Below are positions 4,844 through 6,321 of a stretch of DNA of 6,321 bases, piece by piece. How positions within the stretch are numbered: the stretch's first letter is position 1; each line of letters starts with the position of its first letter. The notes beneath the pieces were generated by a model. The model saw only the letters and a list, made by a program, of their open reading frames with translations, did not search any database and was not told the DNA's origin. The translations under genes were made by a program, and so were the position numbers. The DNA is from an uncultured Macromonas sp. (lineage in GTDB: Bacteria > Pseudomonadota > Gammaproteobacteria > Burkholderiales > Burkholderiaceae): contig CAMLOF010000177.1 of NCBI GenBank assembly GCA_946481585.1, forward strand, positions 1-6,321, given 5' to 3'.

Positions 4844-6321
4844 TCAGCGGCCTGCAGCTCCGGCACTGGCAGCGGCCAGCGCGGTCATGTTGAAGACGCG
4901 GCGCACCGTGGCGGCGGGCGTGAGGATGTAGGCCGGAGCCGCGGCGCCCATCAGGATGGGGCCCACCGTCACACCACCGCTTGTGGTGGTCTTGAGCACG
5001 TTGTAGAGGATGTTGGCCGAATCCAGGTTCGGGCAGACCAGCAGGTTGGCCGAGCCGGTGAGGCTGGAATCGGCCAGGTAGGCACTGCGGATCTCGGGCT
5101 GCAACGCGGCGTCGCCGTGCAGTTCACCGTCGCACTCGATCTCGGGGTGCTGCGCCACGAACAGGTCGCGGGCCAGGCGCATCTTGCGGGCAGACGCACG
5201 CTTGGACGAACCGTAGCTGGAGTGCGACAGGAAGGCCACCTTCGGCGGAATGCCAAAGCGCTGCACTTCCTGTGCGGCCATCCACGCGATCTCGGCCAAT
5301 TGCTCGGCGCTCGGGTCCTCGTTCACGTAGGTGTCGGCAATGAAGATGGGGCCGCGGTCCGTCATCAGTGCGTTGACGGCGGCATAGTTGGCCACGCCCT
5401 TCTTCAGGCCCAGGATGCTGTCGATGCGCTCCAGGTGCGTTGTGTAGGTGCCCACCAGGCCGCAGATCAGCGCGTCGGCGTCGCCCAGGCTCACCATCAG
5501 CGAACCGATGATGGTGTTGGAGCGGCGTACGGCGGCCTTGGCCACCTCGGGCGTGGCGCCGTTGCGCTTCATCAGGCCGTGGTAGTGCTCCCAGTACTGG
5601 CGGAAGCGCGGGTCATCTTCGGGGTTGACGTTTTCAACGTCCACACCCAGGCGCAGCCGCAGGCCCGCCTTCTGGATGCGCGCGGCGATCACCGCAGGGC
5701 GGCCAATGAGGATGGGGGTGGCAATGCCCTCATCGATGGCCATCTGCGCGGCACGCAGTGCACGCTCGTCTTCGCCGTCGGCGTAGGCCACGCGCTTTTT
5801 GCTGGCGGGCAGCGCCTTGGCGGCGTTGAAGACCGGCCGCATCAGAATGCCGGTCTGGTAGACGAAGCGGCCCAGGCTTTCCTTGTACGCCTCCATGTCG
5901 GTGATGGGGCGGGTGGCCACGCCGGAATCGGCAGCGGCCTGCGCCACGGCGGGCGCGATCTTGAGGATCAGGCGCGAGTCGAAAGGCTTGGGGATGAGGT
6001 ACTCGGGGCCGAAGCTCAGCTCCTGGCCCACGTAGGCGGCGGCCACCTCGTCGCTGGTCTCGCTCTTGGCCAGATCGGCGATCTGGCGAACGCAGGCCAT
6101 CTTCATCTCTTCGGTGATGGTGGTGGCACCGCAGTCCAGCGCACCCCGGAAGATGTAGGGGAAGCACAGCACGTTGTTCACCTGGTTCGGGTAGTCCGAA
6201 CGGCCGGTGGCGATGATGCAGTCGGGGCGGGCAGCCTTGGCCACTTCAGGGCGGATCTCGGGCTCAGGGTTGGCCAGCGCCAGGATGATGGGCTTGTCGG
6301 CCATGGTCTTGACCATGTCTG
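4844..6321 (-). CDS. maeB: NADP-dependent malic enzyme with C-terminal phosphotransacetylase-like domain (3' part)
   Basis: About 492 C-terminal codons are present; the frame stays open to the window edge, so the start lies outside. The visible N-terminal part (VKTMADKPIILALANPEPEI, ATGRSDYPNQVNNVLCFPYIFRGALD) is the end of the malic enzyme NAD(P)-binding domain, which oxidatively decarboxylates malate to pyruvate. From about residue 170 of the visible part, a phosphate acetyltransferase-like domain follows (RVAYADGEDERALRAA, then ANLLVCPNLDSANILYN, TVGPILMGAAAPAYIL). This fusion is the MaeB architecture (about 760 residues in E. coli), where the second domain is regarded as regulatory, sensing acetyl-CoA or acetyl phosphate. 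The protein is cytoplasmic. A methionine codon at 6316 is internal, not the start. Its metabolic role and the hairpin and promoter after it indicate a separate transcription unit from the downstream operon. Confidence 0.95.
   Translation of the reverse strand, partial: DMVKTMADKPIILALANPEPEIRPEVAKAARPDCIIATGRSDYPNQVNNVLCFPYIFRGALDCGATTITEEMKMACVRQIADLAKSETSDEVAAAYVGQELSFGPEYLIPKPFDSRLILKIAPAVAQAAADSGVATRPITDMEAYKESLGRFVYQTGILMRPVFNAAKALPASKKRVAYADGEDERALRAAQMAIDEGIATPILIGRPAVIAARIQKAGLRLRLGVDVENVNPEDDPRFRQYWEHYHGLMKRNGATPEVAKAAVRRSNTIIGSLMVSLGDADALICGLVGTYTTHLERIDSILGLKKGVANYAAVNALMTDRGPIFIADTYVNEDPSAEQLAEIAWMAAQEVQRFGIPPKVAFLSHSSYGSSKRASARKMRLARDLFVAQHPEIECDGELHGDAALQPEIRSAYLADSSLTGSANLLVCPNLDSANILYNVLKTTTSGGVTVGPILMGAAAPAYILTPAATVRRVFNMTALAAASAGAAGR

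Noticed and set aside
6314..6316. ATG at 6316 as the start of a 490-residue phosphotransacetylase
   Set aside because: The frame stays open upstream to the window edge and the sequence around it is the interior of the malic enzyme NAD(P)-binding domain, so it is an internal methionine.

Overview
The window looks like chromosomal DNA of a high-GC betaproteobacterium, most likely a Burkholderiales/Comamonadaceae relative. That assignment is an inference from the strong G/C bias at third codon positions, the protein style (for example the UreD variant) and the gene content. I cannot name a genus. All supported genes lie on the minus strand, so the window is described from high to low coordinates, in the direction of transcription. 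There is no sign of a mobile element, CRISPR array, rRNA or tRNA.

From 6321 to 4844 lies the 3' part of a MaeB-type NADP malic enzyme fused to a phosphotransacetylase-like domain. It is a central-carbon gene and looks unrelated to what follows. A strong GC hairpin (4773-4804) sits 39 nt after its stop codon.

The 278-bp gap at 4566-4843 is a regulatory region. It contains a near-perfect sigma-54 promoter reading toward the next genes (TGGCAC-N5-TTGCT, 4627-4642). Upstream are two sites resembling the NtrC dyad (centres about 4702 and 4742, 40 bp apart). An AT-rich palindrome, ATGTATACAT, lies between the promoter and the sites. This layout points to nitrogen-limitation control.

From 4565 to 1 runs an apparent operon. 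It encodes a Sec-exported NMT1/SsuA-type substrate-binding protein, then an intrinsic terminator that probably attenuates readthrough, an ABC ATPase, an ABC permease, a small CDA-fold purine/nucleoside deaminase, the urease accessory protein UreD, and the N-terminal 142 codons of an amidohydrolase of the 8-oxoguanine deaminase / hydroxydechloroatrazine ethylaminohydrolase type. Gaps are short (4-bp overlap, 13, 18 and 44 nt), apart from the 70 nt holding the terminator.

Together the genes suggest an NtrC/sigma-54-controlled scavenging system. It would import a nitrogenous, perhaps purine- or pyrimidine-like, compound, deaminate it by two structurally unrelated deaminases, and link this to urease maturation through UreD. 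The transported substrate is not evident from sequence. No urease structural genes are visible, but the window ends inside the amidohydrolase, so they may lie beyond coordinate 1.
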